A DNA stretch of 64,000 nucleotides from NCBI RefSeq assembly GCF_013299185.1, contig NZ_JAAFKG010000026.1:29784-93783 (forward strand), read 5' to 3'. The translations under genes and the position numbers were made by a program. Below are positions 35,415 to 45,185 of this stretch, one piece after another. Position 1 is the stretch's first letter, and each line of letters starts with the position of its first letter. The notes below the pieces were generated by a model that was not told where the DNA came from, made no database searches, and saw only the letters and a program-made list of their open reading frames with translations. The stretch comes from Microcoleus sp. bin48.metabat.b7b8b9.023. Lineage in GTDB: Bacteria; Cyanobacteriota; Cyanobacteriia; Cyanobacteriales; Microcoleaceae.

Positions 35415-37619
35415 CTAAACCACCCGATAAACAAAACTTAAAGTCGCCCAAACATTCACATCCAAAGCTAAATCATCCGTTGATATCCCCAGTTTCTGCA
35501 CGCCCGGAATACTAGCCGCGTGCAAATCTTCCAACACCGCCCGCGCCACATTTAAAGGATTCAACAACATCACTGGCAAAGTATCCCTTGTTTGCTGCAT
35601 TTCCGCTGCTATTGCAGCTAAAGTGCGATCGAACGATTTCTCACTAACTATAATCAAAGTCTCCGCCAAACCTAAAGCCCCAGACACGGCTAAGCCCAAA
35701 GCCCCAGCCACCGGGACACTCAAATTATCCCCAGGGGCGATCGCCATTGACATCGCACCAGCATTACTTTCAGGCTGATAATTCATCGCCAACAACCTTC
35801 CGGCAGTATCCGAGGAAAACACCGCAGCATAAACCGGGCGATCGCTCTCGTTATATAATCTGTACTGAACTCGGCTGCCCGTTGGCACACTTAGTATACC
35901 CAAGTTACTAGATTTCTCGCTTTCCGCGCTCAGGGGCTCGAAGCGATAATCATCACTCGCCCGCACCGACTCCCGCTGCACCATCACCCGGGCTTGCGGC
36001 GCCAGAGTTGCTAAAACCCCCCGCACCTTCAGCCGCGAAGATGTCTCGTTGACAGTCAGGCGCAGCAACTTCGCCGCCTGCAATGCTTTCAACTGCGGAA
36101 TCAACCGCTGCACCGCCACTTTAACCGCTTCTCCCCCGTCGCCCTGAGTGTCGGGAATCGGCATTTGGCTGACAGAAAACAAACCGTAGCGCCCTTGATA
36201 CAAAGCAGGCTCGTAAGCCCCAGGAGTCTGAGCGACAACGGTTTCCGGGACTCTCCCAAACCGAAAGTCGGCAGGTTGCTCGCTTCCTACGGCTGAAACT
36301 TGCGGCACTGTTGCGAAAGCACTGGTAGCATCCACCCGCTCGATTCTTTCCAAACCAGAGTCTAAAGCTACTGTTAAACCGATGTTTCGCGGCAATACCC
36401 GAATTTCTTCCCTCACTAAATCGCCGGCTGTTAATTGCCCTTGTGTACGATCGAGCTTATCTAATATTTGAGCTTTCGCAGACAAACCGGTGCGCGATCG
36501 CAGCAACAATCGTGAAGTATAGCTGCTATCCTCTAGGGAATCGCTGTCGATCGACTTAACCGACGAATCCACCGCAAACACCGAACCCTCGCAGCACTCC
36601 AAAACCCCCGCCGACAACCCGCCCAGCCACAACTGCACAGTTTTGCCGCCATCTTCCACCGCCGTCACAGCCCCATCAGCAGCAGCGGAATTTAACATTA
36701 AACTTGTGGCAAAATTCAGCGCCGGCGCGGTTGTTAAATTGTCACGGCGAATTTGCGGTTGCTGGGATAACCCCGCGATTTGCTCGACTGCGCCCGCCGC
36801 CCGACTAAAACTGACGCTGAAACTGCTAGCCGGAGTCGCTAACCACAGACTTTGGGTGAGGGCGTAGGTAAACAAACCCGCAGTAAATCCGTTCCACTCT
36901 TGTTCCCCGGCGATTTGGGAATTGGCCGCCGCACTCAGCAGAGCAAAACCGTTGTTTTTGCCAGACTGGATACCTTGGGCAAACGTTAATTCTGCGAGGC
37001 TTGGCTGCCCGATGGTGGGGCGCGGACGGGAACGGATGCGAAAGTTGCCGTTTTTGAGAAAACCTGGATAGGTGTGACTGGTGTCTAGGATGGCGATCGC
37101 ATTTTCTGTGGCGAGCGATCGTACCAACTGCAACAGAGTTTCCTCTAAAATATCGTTGACCGATCCGTTTGGTAATAGCGGTACCACGTCATCGGCCGGC
37201 ACCAAACTGTTTTGCATTTTTCCCGGAGAGTCCCCAAAACTAACTCGACTACCGCAGCCGCTAAAGTGAAAAACCACCACATCACCCGGTTTTGCTTGTT
37301 CCCTCAAATGAGTTACAAAAGCCGTCTCGATATTTTCCCTGGTAGCGCCAGCATCAGTCAAAGTCAGAATATCCGACGGCGCAAACCCGAACCGATATAC
37401 CAGCAATTCACGCTGCAATTCCACATCCGTCACACAGCCGTGCAGCGGCGACTCTGAATATTGATCGATTCCCACCAACAAAGCCAATTTACGCGCTGTT
37501 GGCTGGGCCAAAGCTTCCAAGTAGCACGAGCCCAACCGCAACCATCCAGCCTCGCTGATTCCGATGGCGGCCAACACCCGGCCAGCTTGCTGCAAAAATT
37601 CCCGGCGCTTGAGTCCCAT
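35415..37619 (-). CDS. Caspase-like (peptidase C14/orthocaspase) protein lacking both catalytic residues
   Basis: The 734-residue protein begins with a twin-arginine motif (KRREFLQQAG) and hydrophobic stretch, so Tat export or periplasmic anchoring is likely. The caspase-like p20 fold follows (about 43-260): LALLVGIDQYSESPLHGCVTDV, VVFHFSGCGSR and AIAILDTSHTYPG. The position of the catalytic His of the usual SGHGS motif is C122 here, and the usual catalytic Cys of the DxCxSG motif is S181. It is therefore a predicted pseudo-protease. The C-terminal 450 residues contain a DUF4384-like region (LRLTVNETSSRLKVRG...) ending AINYQPES-type sequence. Pseudo-orthocaspases are known in cyanobacteria, and the role is probably regulatory or scaffolding (inference). 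Confidence 0.88.
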   Translation of the reverse strand: MGLKRREFLQQAGRVLAAIGISEAGWLRLGSCYLEALAQPTARKLALLVGIDQYSESPLHGCVTDVELQRELLVYRFGFAPSDILTLTDAGATRENIETAFVTHLREQAKPGDVVVFHFSGCGSRVSFGDSPGKMQNSLVPADDVVPLLPNGSVNDILEETLLQLVRSLATENAIAILDTSHTYPGFLKNGNFRIRSRPRPTIGQPSLAELTFAQGIQSGKNNGFALLSAAANSQIAGEQEWNGFTAGLFTYALTQSLWLATPASSFSVSFSRAAGAVEQIAGLSQQPQIRRDNLTTAPALNFATSLMLNSAAADGAVTAVEDGGKTVQLWLGGLSAGVLECCEGSVFAVDSSVKSIDSDSLEDSSYTSRLLLRSRTGLSAKAQILDKLDRTQGQLTAGDLVREEIRVLPRNIGLTVALDSGLERIERVDATSAFATVPQVSAVGSEQPADFRFGRVPETVVAQTPGAYEPALYQGRYGLFSVSQMPIPDTQGDGGEAVKVAVQRLIPQLKALQAAKLLRLTVNETSSRLKVRGVLATLAPQARVMVQRESVRASDDYRFEPLSAESEKSSNLGILSVPTGSRVQYRLYNESDRPVYAAVFSSDTAGRLLAMNYQPESNAGAMSMAIAPGDNLSVPVAGALGLAVSGALGLAETLIIVSEKSFDRTLAAIAAEMQQTRDTLPVMLLNPLNVARAVLEDLHAASIPGVQKLGISTDDLALDVNVWATLSFVYRVV

Positions 37620-38094
37620 TTTTAAAGAGTTTTGAATTTTATGTTTTCAATTTCAAGTTAAATACCGCTCAATCCTCATCTTAAGGGATTTCAATTAGAT
37701 TGGGATCCTTAATTCTTAAGATAATTTTTAAGTTTTAACTTTTGATTTTTGGGTACATCTGTGGGCAAGCAAATATGTGTGTAGGGGCGAAGCATGACCT
37801 CGGTCAATATGAGATTATTCAGTAATAACTTATATAGCAATCCTAAATCATTCATGAAGATTTGTAGGGCTAGTGGATGGTGCGTGCCTACCCCAGCACT
37901 ATCCGGGCAACCACGGGGGGATTGCCCCTACAACAACAATTATGGAAATTATTTAGGATTGCTATATGCGGTCATGCTTAGCCCTCTTCAAAAATCAGAT
38001 GCACCCTGAGTTTCAAGCTTAAATTTGACAATTTAAAACTCAAAACCCCAAACTCAAAACAATTCAGAATGCCACCAATACCAAAGTTCAAGAC
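37620..38094. mobile_element. Intergenic region with a nested repeat element
   Basis: The outer element (37781-37834 and 37967-37997) reads GTAGGGGCGAAGCATGACC ... TGCGGTCATGC ... AGCCCTCTTC and is interrupted by the inner element at 37835-37964. AT-rich sequence lies on both sides. The sat stop lies at 38095. The promoter of the pseudo-caspase gene should be at about 37625-37700. Confidence 0.75.
37835..37964. mobile_element. 130-bp MITE with TAGCAATCCTAAAT ends and TA target duplication
   Basis: The left end is TAGCAATCCTAAAT and the right end ATTTAGGATTGCTA, flanked by TA on both sides. The intact outer element at 42083-42180 reads AACTTATATGCGGTC across the site, whereas here the same sequence is split at TA. 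The core holds a hairpin (GGGCAACCACGGGGGGATTG region). TA duplication suggests mobilisation by an IS630/Tc1-type transposase (inference). Confidence 0.85.
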
Positions 38095-39276
38095 TTAAAT
38101 CTCGTAACTGAAAATATTCATAGCCTTCGCTAATTCGGCGGCGACTTCGGGTCGAGAAAACTGCGGCGGCGGCAATTTTCCAGCGCGCAGCATCTCGCGC
38201 ACTTTTGTACCTGACAAATGCACCCGTTGTTCCGGAGTGCTGGGACTTGTTTTAGTTGTACCCATTTGTTCCGTCACCTTGCAATAGAAAGCGTGCTCGA
38301 ATTTCATCGGCACAATTCCCAATTCAGACGGCTCAAATTCGTCAAAAATGTGTTGGGCGTCGAAGGTGCCGTAATAATTGCCAACTCCAGCGTGATCGCG
38401 CCCGACAATAAAGTGAGTGCAGCCGTAGTTTTTGCGAATTAAAGCGTGAAAAATTGCTTCTCTGGGGCCGGCGTAGCGCATGGCCGCCGGATTAATTGCC
38501 AAAATTACGCGATCTTTTGGATAGTATTTATCTAGCAGAATTTCGTAGCAGCGCATCCGCACGTCAGCAGGGATATCATCATCTTTAGTTGTCCCGACTA
38601 ACGGGTGCAAAAATAATCCGTCTACTGTTTCTAAGGCGCATTTTTGGATGTATTCGTGGGCCCGGTGGATGGGGTTTCGGGTTTGGAAACCAACTATGGT
38701 TTTCCATCCTTTTTCTTTGAACAGTATTCTGGATTTCGCCGGGTCAATTTGGTATTGCGGAAACCGCGCATCTAGTTCGCGTTCCAGCAGCCAAACTTCG
38801 CCTGCGAGGTTAACTGGCCCGGATTGGTCTACTACTTGGACGCCCGGGTGTTTGAGGTCGTCGGTACGGTAGACGTTGAGGGCTTCTTCTTCTTTGCTGT
38901 AGCGGTATTTTTCTGAGAGTTCCAAGATACCGGCAAATTCGCCAGCCGGGGAGTCGAGGCGGACTAGGTTGCCTTCGGTGAGGGTGTCGGCGACGGCCTC
39001 GCTGACGGAAAGGGTGATGGGAATCGACCACGGGAGACCGTTGGAGAGGCGCATTTCTTTGACTACCGATCGATAATCAGCTTCTCCCATGAACCCTTTG
39101 AGAGGACTCAGGGCGCCAATTGCGATCATTTGCAAGTCAGAGATCGATCGATCTGAAAGCTGGACTCGCGGCAGGGACTCTGCTTTGTCGAAAAATTCTT
39201 GTCTTTGGTCTAGTGTAGCAATGCGGTTGACCAGGATGCCGCCGTGAGGGGCAATGCGGTCTGAATGCTGGCTCAT
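38095..39276 (-). CDS. sat: Sulfate adenylyltransferase (ATP sulfurylase)
   Basis: The 393-residue enzyme makes adenosine 5'-phosphosulfate from ATP and sulfate, the first step of assimilatory sulfate reduction. Hallmarks: PUA-like N-terminus ([14 protein letters not shown]), the nucleotide-binding motif [17 protein letters not shown], a second HxGH-like region ([16 protein letters not shown]) and [20 protein letters not shown] with conserved arginine. Length matches the single-domain prokaryotic form without an APS-kinase fusion. It is monocistronic. The tnpB gene follows upstream on the same strand at 39368. Confidence 0.95.
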   Translation of the reverse strand: MSQHSDRIAPHGGILVNRIATLDQRQEFFDKAESLPRVQLSDRSISDLQMIAIGALSPLKGFMGEADYRSVVKEMRLSNGLPWSIPITLSVSEAVADTLTEGNLVRLDSPAGEFAGILELSEKYRYSKEEEALNVYRTDDLKHPGVQVVDQSGPVNLAGEVWLLERELDARFPQYQIDPAKSRILFKEKGWKTIVGFQTRNPIHRAHEYIQKCALETVDGLFLHPLVGTTKDDDIPADVRMRCYEILLDKYYPKDRVILAINPAAMRYAGPREAIFHALIRKNYGCTHFIVGRDHAGVGNYYGTFDAQHIFDEFEPSELGIVPMKFEHAFYCKVTEQMGTTKTSPSTPEQRVHLSGTKVREMLRAGKLPPPQFSRPEVAAELAKAMNIFSYEI

Positions 39277-39367
39277 GTCTATTTGAAGTTGGTGGTTTTA
39301 GCTGCCAGAATACATAGTACCAAGCCCAGACAGTAAATCTACATTATTTTGTGAACGAACCTGACGG

Positions 39368-40801
39368 TCAACGGAGTACCGTTGGACCGCAGGCTTCTTT
39401 TTCCTTTTTTGCAAAGGCTTTTTTGAGTGACGGAGTTCCCCCGCCACTTTGATAACTCAGACCAACCTTTCTAATAAGTTTAGCTGAGTTTTCGTCTCGA
39501 TCGAAAGATTCTCCGCACTGGCAAGAATGCCATCGGTCTGACAATTCTTTCGGCACTTTGTTGAGGCAATTCCAACAATACTGGGAAGTTCCTTTTGGAT
39601 CGACGAACAAAACATTTTTACCCGATTTCCAAGCGACATACTTAAGAACACTAGCAAATTGACCGTGAGCAGCATCAAGCATTGATTTATTCAAGCCACT
39701 TTTAGCTGATTGGCCATTCGGCAAGTAAACTAAATTGCCATCCTCGATATCGGTTTTAGGTTTGGCACGTCTAGTTAGATTTTTGACACTCAAGTCTTCA
39801 ACCACCAAAACATCGCATTTGCCAAACAGCTCATGTGCAACTTTGAATTGAAAGTCAAGTCTCGCCCTTGCTACAAATTGATGCAGCCTAGAAATCTTAC
39901 TTTTAATAACTTGCCAAGGTTTAGAACCTTTAACTCTCGACGCTAGTTTCGCCTGAAGATGAGCTAATTTCTCCGCAGATTTCCTCAAAAATCTAGGATT
40001 TTCTACTCTTTCCCCATTGGAAAGATAGACGTAATTTGTTATCCCCAAGTCAATACCAAGAGTGTTTTTATCAGTCGGTTGAATTTCTGCAACCGTCACG
40101 GGAACCGCCTTGTCTTCGAGCGTCAGGGAGATGTACCACCCGTCTGCTTCTCTGACGACTGTCCCCGTCTTAACCGTGAATCCGGTTGGTATTGGACGAT
40201 GGAATACCATCGGTACTTGACCTATTTTGGCTAGGTTCACACAAATTCTATTTTGCTCATCCTTGATGATATCTAAATTATGTAATTGCGGATAAGTGAA
40301 AGATTTGTAGTAGTGAAATCCTTTGAACTTAGGCTTACCTCTACGATTGCCATTTTTGTCAGGCGTGGTGAAATTTGAAAAGGAAGTTTCCACTCGGTTG
40401 ACTACATCCTGCAAAACCTGAGAACTTAAAGCTTTGTAATCAGGGAATAGCTTTTTAGTATTTTTCAGGTCGGCTAACTGAATGGTTTGCCATTGTACAT
40501 ATCCACCTTCAATATTTGAGAAAATGTCCCCTTTTCTAGTGAAAGGATTGCCTGATTCATCTTTTTTTCTACCATCCCTAGTTTGCACCCTCCTTAAAGG
40601 AATATTTTGATAAATCTCTTCAACAGGAACTATAGAAGCAGTTAAGGGACAGGCATTGACGAATGTTCTCGTGGACTCCCACCATCTAAATCTTTCGCCG
40701 AGTCGGTAGTTGTATTGTCGGCGACAGAGTTCTAGATGATTTGAAATCGTTGCTAACTGGGCTTTTGTGGGTTTAAGGCGGTATTTGTACGTTAGTTGCA
40801 T
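39368..40801 (-). CDS. tnpB: RNA-guided endonuclease TnpB (with zinc ribbon)
   Basis: The 477-residue protein (start at ATG 40801, MQLTYKYRLKPTKAQ; an upstream ATG at 40861 adds a non-homologous tail) has all three RuvC positions: D in GIDLGITNYV, E in VVEDLSVKNL and D in SFDRDENSAKLI. The zinc ribbon CWNC...CQCG is intact, so it should be a functional IS200/IS605-type nuclease guided by an omegaRNA from the element's right end. Just past the stop, GGTCAACGG/CCGTTGGACC (about 39373-39392) forms a hairpin that may be that end. No tnpA is nearby. Confidence 0.92.
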   Translation of the reverse strand: MQLTYKYRLKPTKAQLATISNHLELCRRQYNYRLGERFRWWESTRTFVNACPLTASIVPVEEIYQNIPLRRVQTRDGRKKDESGNPFTRKGDIFSNIEGGYVQWQTIQLADLKNTKKLFPDYKALSSQVLQDVVNRVETSFSNFTTPDKNGNRRGKPKFKGFHYYKSFTYPQLHNLDIIKDEQNRICVNLAKIGQVPMVFHRPIPTGFTVKTGTVVREADGWYISLTLEDKAVPVTVAEIQPTDKNTLGIDLGITNYVYLSNGERVENPRFLRKSAEKLAHLQAKLASRVKGSKPWQVIKSKISRLHQFVARARLDFQFKVAHELFGKCDVLVVEDLSVKNLTRRAKPKTDIEDGNLVYLPNGQSAKSGLNKSMLDAAHGQFASVLKYVAWKSGKNVLFVDPKGTSQYCWNCLNKVPKELSDRWHSCQCGESFDRDENSAKLIRKVGLSYQSGGGTPSLKKAFAKKEKEACGPTVLR

Positions 40802-40925
40802 AGAAACTTCCTTTTTTCGACCTGACCACAATATATTTGGTGTATCCCAAAAACGCAACACCTACAATAGCAATTTGCCGACTGAAGTCCGCACTACGAA
40901 CGGCATTAATCGATCGCACCCGATA
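40802..40925. repeat. Intergenic, tnpB leader and one GGACT/AGTCC-type remnant
   Basis: A half repeat (GACTGAAGTCCGCACTACGAAC, trimmed here to its core ACTGAAGTCC) is at about 40878-40902. No other feature is seen. Confidence 0.5.
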
Positions 40926-42008
40926 TCAAGTTTGCACGCTAAATTCTTCGGGTGCTATTCCCCAATTTACCCAGCTAATTGCTTCTTTCGCCGTTAGCAC
41001 TTTTGGCGGCACTCGCAAAGCGTGAATGTGTCCCGTACTCGGACAAGTCATCTTCAACAAAAATATGGGTTCTATGTCAACATCATTCTCGATTTTCAAC
41101 AAAGTATATTCTTGCCAAGTATCCAATTCTATTGCTTGCAATTCTTGACAAATCCTCGGATAGCCGATCGCCCCAATCAACACTCGCCGCACTTCCGCAT
41201 TCTTTTCTCTTAGCAGCCATGAAGGCTCCCAAGACTCCGGCGCAACTTGACCGATGCTTTCGGGTAACAGCACGCCACGATAAGAGTATACCCTGAAGTT
41301 GTCAGCAAATTCGATCGCGGGCTGACATAAAGCGTGGAGCAAATATTCGCTGTCAAAATTAATTTTTTGCGGGCGATCGCACACCAAGCACTTTTTCTCA
41401 AACGGGTAAATCCAGCCGCAGTTTTCGACTAAGGATTTAAAGGCTGAGTACAAAGAGCGATCGCACTCCAATCCTAAGACCTCAATACAAAAATCTACCC
41501 AACTTCCGTGACAGGCGGAAAGTTCGGATAAGATCCAGTTATTATTATAGGTTATATTGACAAAAAATTGGTGAAATCTGCTGCCCAACTTCTTTGCTAA
41601 TTTGGCATAAACTTCGTCTTTAATATGAATTTGGAATTGACTTATCAGTTGAGCGTACAGCGGGTTATAGAGTTGGCTGTAAATCTGATTTTCTAGTTTC
41701 CGGTTGAGCTGACTTCTGAGTGTATCGTACAATTCATTATGAATTTTGTCTCGAATTTCGCTACCAGTTTCCAAACCAGAATCGCGTATCCTTAGCCGTT
41801 CAAGAGCTTCCAAAGCTATGTAAGGGCTGTCACAGAAAATAATTTCCGGTTCGCCCAAGCCGATGATGTTGTAGGCGGTGTTGATAGCCGCTGTCGCGAT
41901 CGCGCGATCGAGTGGTGCGATCGACAGTCCAATTTGCCGCCACTTTTCGCGATAGATGGGAGTTAGCGCTGCTTGTTCGGGAGTAAGTGCGATCGTTGGT
42001 AGATTCAT
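40926..42008 (-). CDS. Conserved hypothetical protein (DUF6745-like)
   Basis: The 360-residue protein carries blocks recalled from the DUF6745 family: WEPSWLLREKNAEVRRVLIG followed by AIGYPRICQEL, then YTLLKI and a C-terminal MTCPSTGHIHALRVPP with an A.AISWVNWG motif. The middle is helical and rich in Leu/Tyr/Gln (YDTLRSQLNRKLENQIYSQL). No membrane segment or catalytic motif is clear. The stretch LRIRDSGLETGSEIRDKI (about 71-88) resembles repeat-derived peptides. Members occur in actinobacteria and cyanobacteria, sometimes near LRR or TnpB genes; function is unknown. It lies next to tnpB on the same strand. Confidence 0.7.
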   Translation of the reverse strand: MNLPTIALTPEQAALTPIYREKWRQIGLSIAPLDRAIATAAINTAYNIIGLGEPEIIFCDSPYIALEALERLRIRDSGLETGSEIRDKIHNELYDTLRSQLNRKLENQIYSQLYNPLYAQLISQFQIHIKDEVYAKLAKKLGSRFHQFFVNITYNNNWILSELSACHGSWVDFCIEVLGLECDRSLYSAFKSLVENCGWIYPFEKKCLVCDRPQKINFDSEYLLHALCQPAIEFADNFRVYSYRGVLLPESIGQVAPESWEPSWLLREKNAEVRRVLIGAIGYPRICQELQAIELDTWQEYTLLKIENDVDIEPIFLLKMTCPSTGHIHALRVPPKVLTAKEAISWVNWGIAPEEFSVQT

Positions 42009-42082
42009 ATTATTTAATTTCCAGTCAAAAAATTAATTAAGTGCGATCGTTCCGCCTGCATCTGGTTTTTCCAAATATGTTT

Positions 42083-42180
42083 GTAGGGGCGAAGCATGAC
42101 CGGAGTCAATATGGAATTATAACTAATAACTTATATGCGGTCATGCGAGAGCCCTCTTCTTCGCTTCATTCCTCAAAAAT
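42083..42180. mobile_element. Uninterrupted copy of the GTAGGGGCGAAGCATGACC element
   Basis: It starts GTAGGGGCGAAGCATGACC and includes AATAACTTATATGCGGTCAT and AGCCCTCTTCTTCGCTTCAT. The first and last arms (GGCGAAGCATGACC, GGTCATGC) are partly complementary, so it is palindromic. It is the empty-site partner of the nested copy at 37781-37997. Confidence 0.78.
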
Positions 42181-42227
42181 AGAGAAGGACTGAAGTCCTC
42201 ACTACAAACCTATTTTAGGATAGTAAT

Positions 42228-42377
42228 TATAGCGGTTCTCAAAAAAGTGAGGTATGCCTGCGATGCCTATGCCCTATGCCCTATGCCCCATGCCCCATGC
42301 CCCATGCCCCATGCCCCATGCCCCATGCCCCATGCCCCATGCTCCATGCGTACCTCATGTTAGTGAGAAAGGCTATA
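42228..42377. mobile_element. MITE-like element F2 with expanded heptamer core
   Basis: The left end is TATAGCGGTTCTCA and the right end TGAGAAAGGCTATA. The core has about ten ATGCCCC or ATGCCCT units, and inner arms GTGAGGTA and TACCTCAT match copy F1 at 24045. It ends two bases before the stop of the gene at 42380. Confidence 0.82.
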
Positions 42378-42379
42378 GA

Positions 42380-42979
42380 TTATTTGTATAAATTAACAAT
42401 TTTTTGCAAAACCCCTAAAATTACAGGAAGATTATCGAGATAATAAACATCATCATCAATAATTAAATTATTTCCTTTTAATTTAAGAAACCGCCAGACT
42501 ACCCCCGAAGTTACACAGCCAAATACGGCAGGAATTGAATTTTGTTGGCGTTCGTTAAATAGCTGAGCCGCCACCATTTGTGCAGCACACTGCGGCAGAC
42601 AAGATTCTATTTCTCCGCTTTTTGTTTCTCTAAGTGCAAAAAACGGAACTTTAATTTCAAAATTCAACGGTGTCCCAGACAGTATAAAGTCGCATTCTCC
42701 ATGCAATCCCTGAGAAACATCTACATCAAATGCCCAACCGGAAAAAATAGAAAATTGTCTGTGATTTTTTTCTCTAAATTCTAACAATATAGGAGAAATA
42801 ATCCGTTCCGAACGTTCTTTTGCTGTTGTTATAGCAGTGTTAGAACTAATTTCGAGAGCTCTCCAAAGCCATTGGGATGGTTCTAAAGGAATAATTTTGG
42901 CACTCAAAATTGGACTGAGTGACATCTCCAATCCAAACCGCTCTTGTAATTGTTGGAAAGTGAAGGTTCTGTAGGACAT
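42380..42979 (-). CDS. PD-(D/E)XK nuclease-like cyanobacterial protein
   Basis: The 199-residue protein follows a cyanobacterial pattern: MSYRTFTFQQLQERFGL, SERIISPILLEFRE, GECDFILSG, LNFEIKVPF, CLPQCAAQMVAAQLFNE, AVFGCVTSGVVWRFLKLKGN and DVYYLDNLPVILGVLQKIV. The D of GECDF, the ExK of FEIK and the later Q of AAQMVAAQ match the PD-(D/E)XK nuclease core. In relatives the ExK strand is usually followed at once by a short turn; here VPFFALRETKSGEIES is longer. Its role could be a solitary nuclease or structural relic. The downstream side is fully occupied by a MITE. Confidence 0.75.
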   Translation of the reverse strand: MSYRTFTFQQLQERFGLEMSLSPILSAKIIPLEPSQWLWRALEISSNTAITTAKERSERIISPILLEFREKNHRQFSIFSGWAFDVDVSQGLHGECDFILSGTPLNFEIKVPFFALRETKSGEIESCLPQCAAQMVAAQLFNERQQNSIPAVFGCVTSGVVWRFLKLKGNNLIIDDDVYYLDNLPVILGVLQKIVNLYK

Positions 42980-43667
42980 ATTTATCAGATAACTCGTTCA
43001 ACAGTTGACAGTTTGAGAGCGATCTCTAACTAGAAGGAAGAGGATTGGAGTAATGAATAGTATGATTTTAATTTTTCCCTCAAAGGAAGTGGATTTCAAC
43101 CAAGTCTTTCTGGTGAAAATAAACATCACTTTGAGATAGAAATTGAGTTGAAAAATGATAAACTAGCTTAAATAGCAAGGGAGCATCTCATTTTTATAAA
43201 GAGCATTTTTTTATGTGAGTGCTGTCCCCCCTCGCACGGGTTATACAAAGCCAGGGCGATCGGGGACAGCACTATAAAGACAAAACTGAGAGGCTCTCAA
43301 TAGCAATCCTTGAGGAATTTGTGAACCTCTCTCTTTTTTCTATCTCGCGACGATAAGTAAATCCTGATTTTTATTCCTTCTTTTTATCCTGAGCGACTTG
43401 TCAGCCAGCGTAGCCGAAGCGAGCCTTCTTCTCTCTGGCATCTTTCCAGGAAGCATCGAGCGTGCAAAGCATTTGTAGTGCTCTTCTCAGCTCGCAAATC
43501 GTAGTAAAACATACTTTTTGCCAGCTCCGCAGATATGCTCCCTGACAGTTGACAGTTGACAGTTGACAGTTGACTGTTTACCGACTGAATGCCCAATGCC
43601 CAATGCCCAATGCCCAATGCCCAATAATTAATGACAAAAAAGAGATGCTCCCTATTTTCTCTTCCTT
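42980..43667. repeat. Repeat-rich intergenic region of 688 bp
   Basis: Seen in order: a coding-like remnant (43075-43170, no start), GGGAGCATCTCATTTTTATA (about 43190), a hairpin with arms GTGCTGTCCCC and GGGGACAGCAC (43219-43272), TAGCAATCCTTGAGG (about 43302), GACAGTTGACAGTTGACAGT heptamers (43543-43577), ATGCCCA units (43588-43625) and AGAGATGCTCCCT (about 43640). The open frame 43384-43683 crosses these repeats and is not taken as a gene. Confidence 0.7.
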
Positions 43668-45140
43668 CTAAACATTTAACCACTGAATGAGTATCTTGGG
43701 CGCTGGCAACAAAATAATTAACAAAAGCCCGATCGCTAGCAACCCCAAAAAATCTCGCCTATCGTCCAATTCGCTGACATCATTCAACGCAGGTTCGTCG
43801 TTGAGAGGCGTCAAAAACAAAATAATTGCCCACAACAGCAAACCTTGTTCCAAAAAAGAAAGCAGTAGCATACAAATTCTGGCAAATTGCCCGATCGCCA
43901 TACTAGCCCGCTGGCCAAACATTGCGTGTACAATATGCCCGCCGTCGAGTTGTCCCACAGGCATCAAATTAAACGCTGTCACGATCAAACCCAAATAACC
44001 CGCCACCGCTACCGGATGCAAATGAATCGCAGTTTCCGCATTGAAAGCGCCGCCCAAGGTTAACTTGCTCAACAAAGTCATCAGCAGCGAAAATTTCGGA
44101 CTAAAAGAGTCAAAATTTAACATTCCCGACTTGTCAGACAGCGGTACAATTGTCGAATGCTCCAAACCCCAAATCAACAACGGCACTGTCGCGACTAAAC
44201 CCGCCAGCGGGCCGGCAATACTGACATCAAATAAAGCTCGGCGGTTGGGAATTGGACTCCGCATTTGAATGAATGCGCCAAAAGTTCCCAAGAAAAAAGG
44301 AACCGGAATAAAATAAGGCAAAGTCGTGCGAATTTTGTAGAATCTGGCAGCTAAATAGTGACCGGATTCGTGAATTCCCAAAATTGTAATGAGAGCCAAG
44401 GAATAAGGCAAACCCTGAAGCAACACATACGGGTTGGACTGCAAGATTTTTTCAGTAACTCCAGCAATTTGCGAGCCGACAACTGTAGTCGTAAACACCG
44501 TAATCAGCACCAAAGCTAAGGCAAAAAACGGCCTGGTTACAGATTCAGTTTTGACCGAATTTTCTCCGGATTGGTGGCTGGGATTGGGAACTATGGCAAA
44601 AAAAGGTTGACCGCTCAAGCTATTTTGAAATATGACTAAAAAGCGATCGCCAAAATGCTTCTCGACATTCTCCCGAATCGCCTGATAAGCCGCCTCCGGG
44701 TTCGTCCGCAACTGTCCCCGACAAATGACAGCCTGCGGGCGAAATTCTAAATCTCGCAAAAAGTAAATTGACCAAGGAAAACAATCGCGCAAGCTCGCTT
44801 CTTCCTCGGAATCGATCGGGCGCAGGGGCGGTTTGGGCTCTGTCGGTTCACCATCAGAACCTGCTACCTGCTCAGTCGTGGAGGCGATAATTTGCTTGCG
44901 CCCCAACTGTACCAAAAACCAGTACAAAAAAGGGCAAACCAGAAAAGGTATAATTACCAACTCGGGCGGTACTTTTTTGCTCGCGCCGTTAACTAAAAGC
45001 CAACCAGTCCAAATCAGCGCCGGCGCCATCATTACCAGCCACAGCAGCCATACCGGAGTTCGCGTGATGCGGCTGGTGCTGCTCTGCAACAAGTAGTAAG
45101 ATATCAACCCCAGTACAAGCAACCATAGTAAAAAGAACAT
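43668..45140 (-). CDS. Site-2-protease-type M50 metalloprotease (EGY-like)
   Basis: The 490-residue membrane protein has an N-terminal pair of hydrophobic helices, a soluble domain of about 170 residues, then multiple transmembrane helices with the zinc motif GIHESGHYLAARFY and the third-ligand motif NLMPVGQLDGGHI. This is the M50 site-2 protease arrangement and matches cyanobacterial relatives of plant EGY proteins (large N-terminal domain, then TM core). It probably cleaves membrane-anchored substrates. The start is chosen at ATG 45140 (MFFLLWLLVLG); the upstream frame to 45185 would include 15 residues next to the tnpB insertion. It ends against a repeat field. Confidence 0.9.
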   Translation of the reverse strand: MFFLLWLLVLGLISYYLLQSSTSRITRTPVWLLWLVMMAPALIWTGWLLVNGASKKVPPELVIIPFLVCPFLYWFLVQLGRKQIIASTTEQVAGSDGEPTEPKPPLRPIDSEEEASLRDCFPWSIYFLRDLEFRPQAVICRGQLRTNPEAAYQAIRENVEKHFGDRFLVIFQNSLSGQPFFAIVPNPSHQSGENSVKTESVTRPFFALALVLITVFTTTVVGSQIAGVTEKILQSNPYVLLQGLPYSLALITILGIHESGHYLAARFYKIRTTLPYFIPVPFFLGTFGAFIQMRSPIPNRRALFDVSIAGPLAGLVATVPLLIWGLEHSTIVPLSDKSGMLNFDSFSPKFSLLMTLLSKLTLGGAFNAETAIHLHPVAVAGYLGLIVTAFNLMPVGQLDGGHIVHAMFGQRASMAIGQFARICMLLLSFLEQGLLLWAIILFLTPLNDEPALNDVSELDDRRDFLGLLAIGLLLIILLPAPKILIQWLNV

Positions 45141-45185
45141 AATATTTATTCCATGCCTCTCAATAGCTAGTAAAAGTATAGTCAT

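Noticed and set aside
43384..43683. 99-residue frame next to the M50 protease
   Set aside because: It crosses CAACTGT and ATGCCCA repeats and has no recognisable protein pattern.
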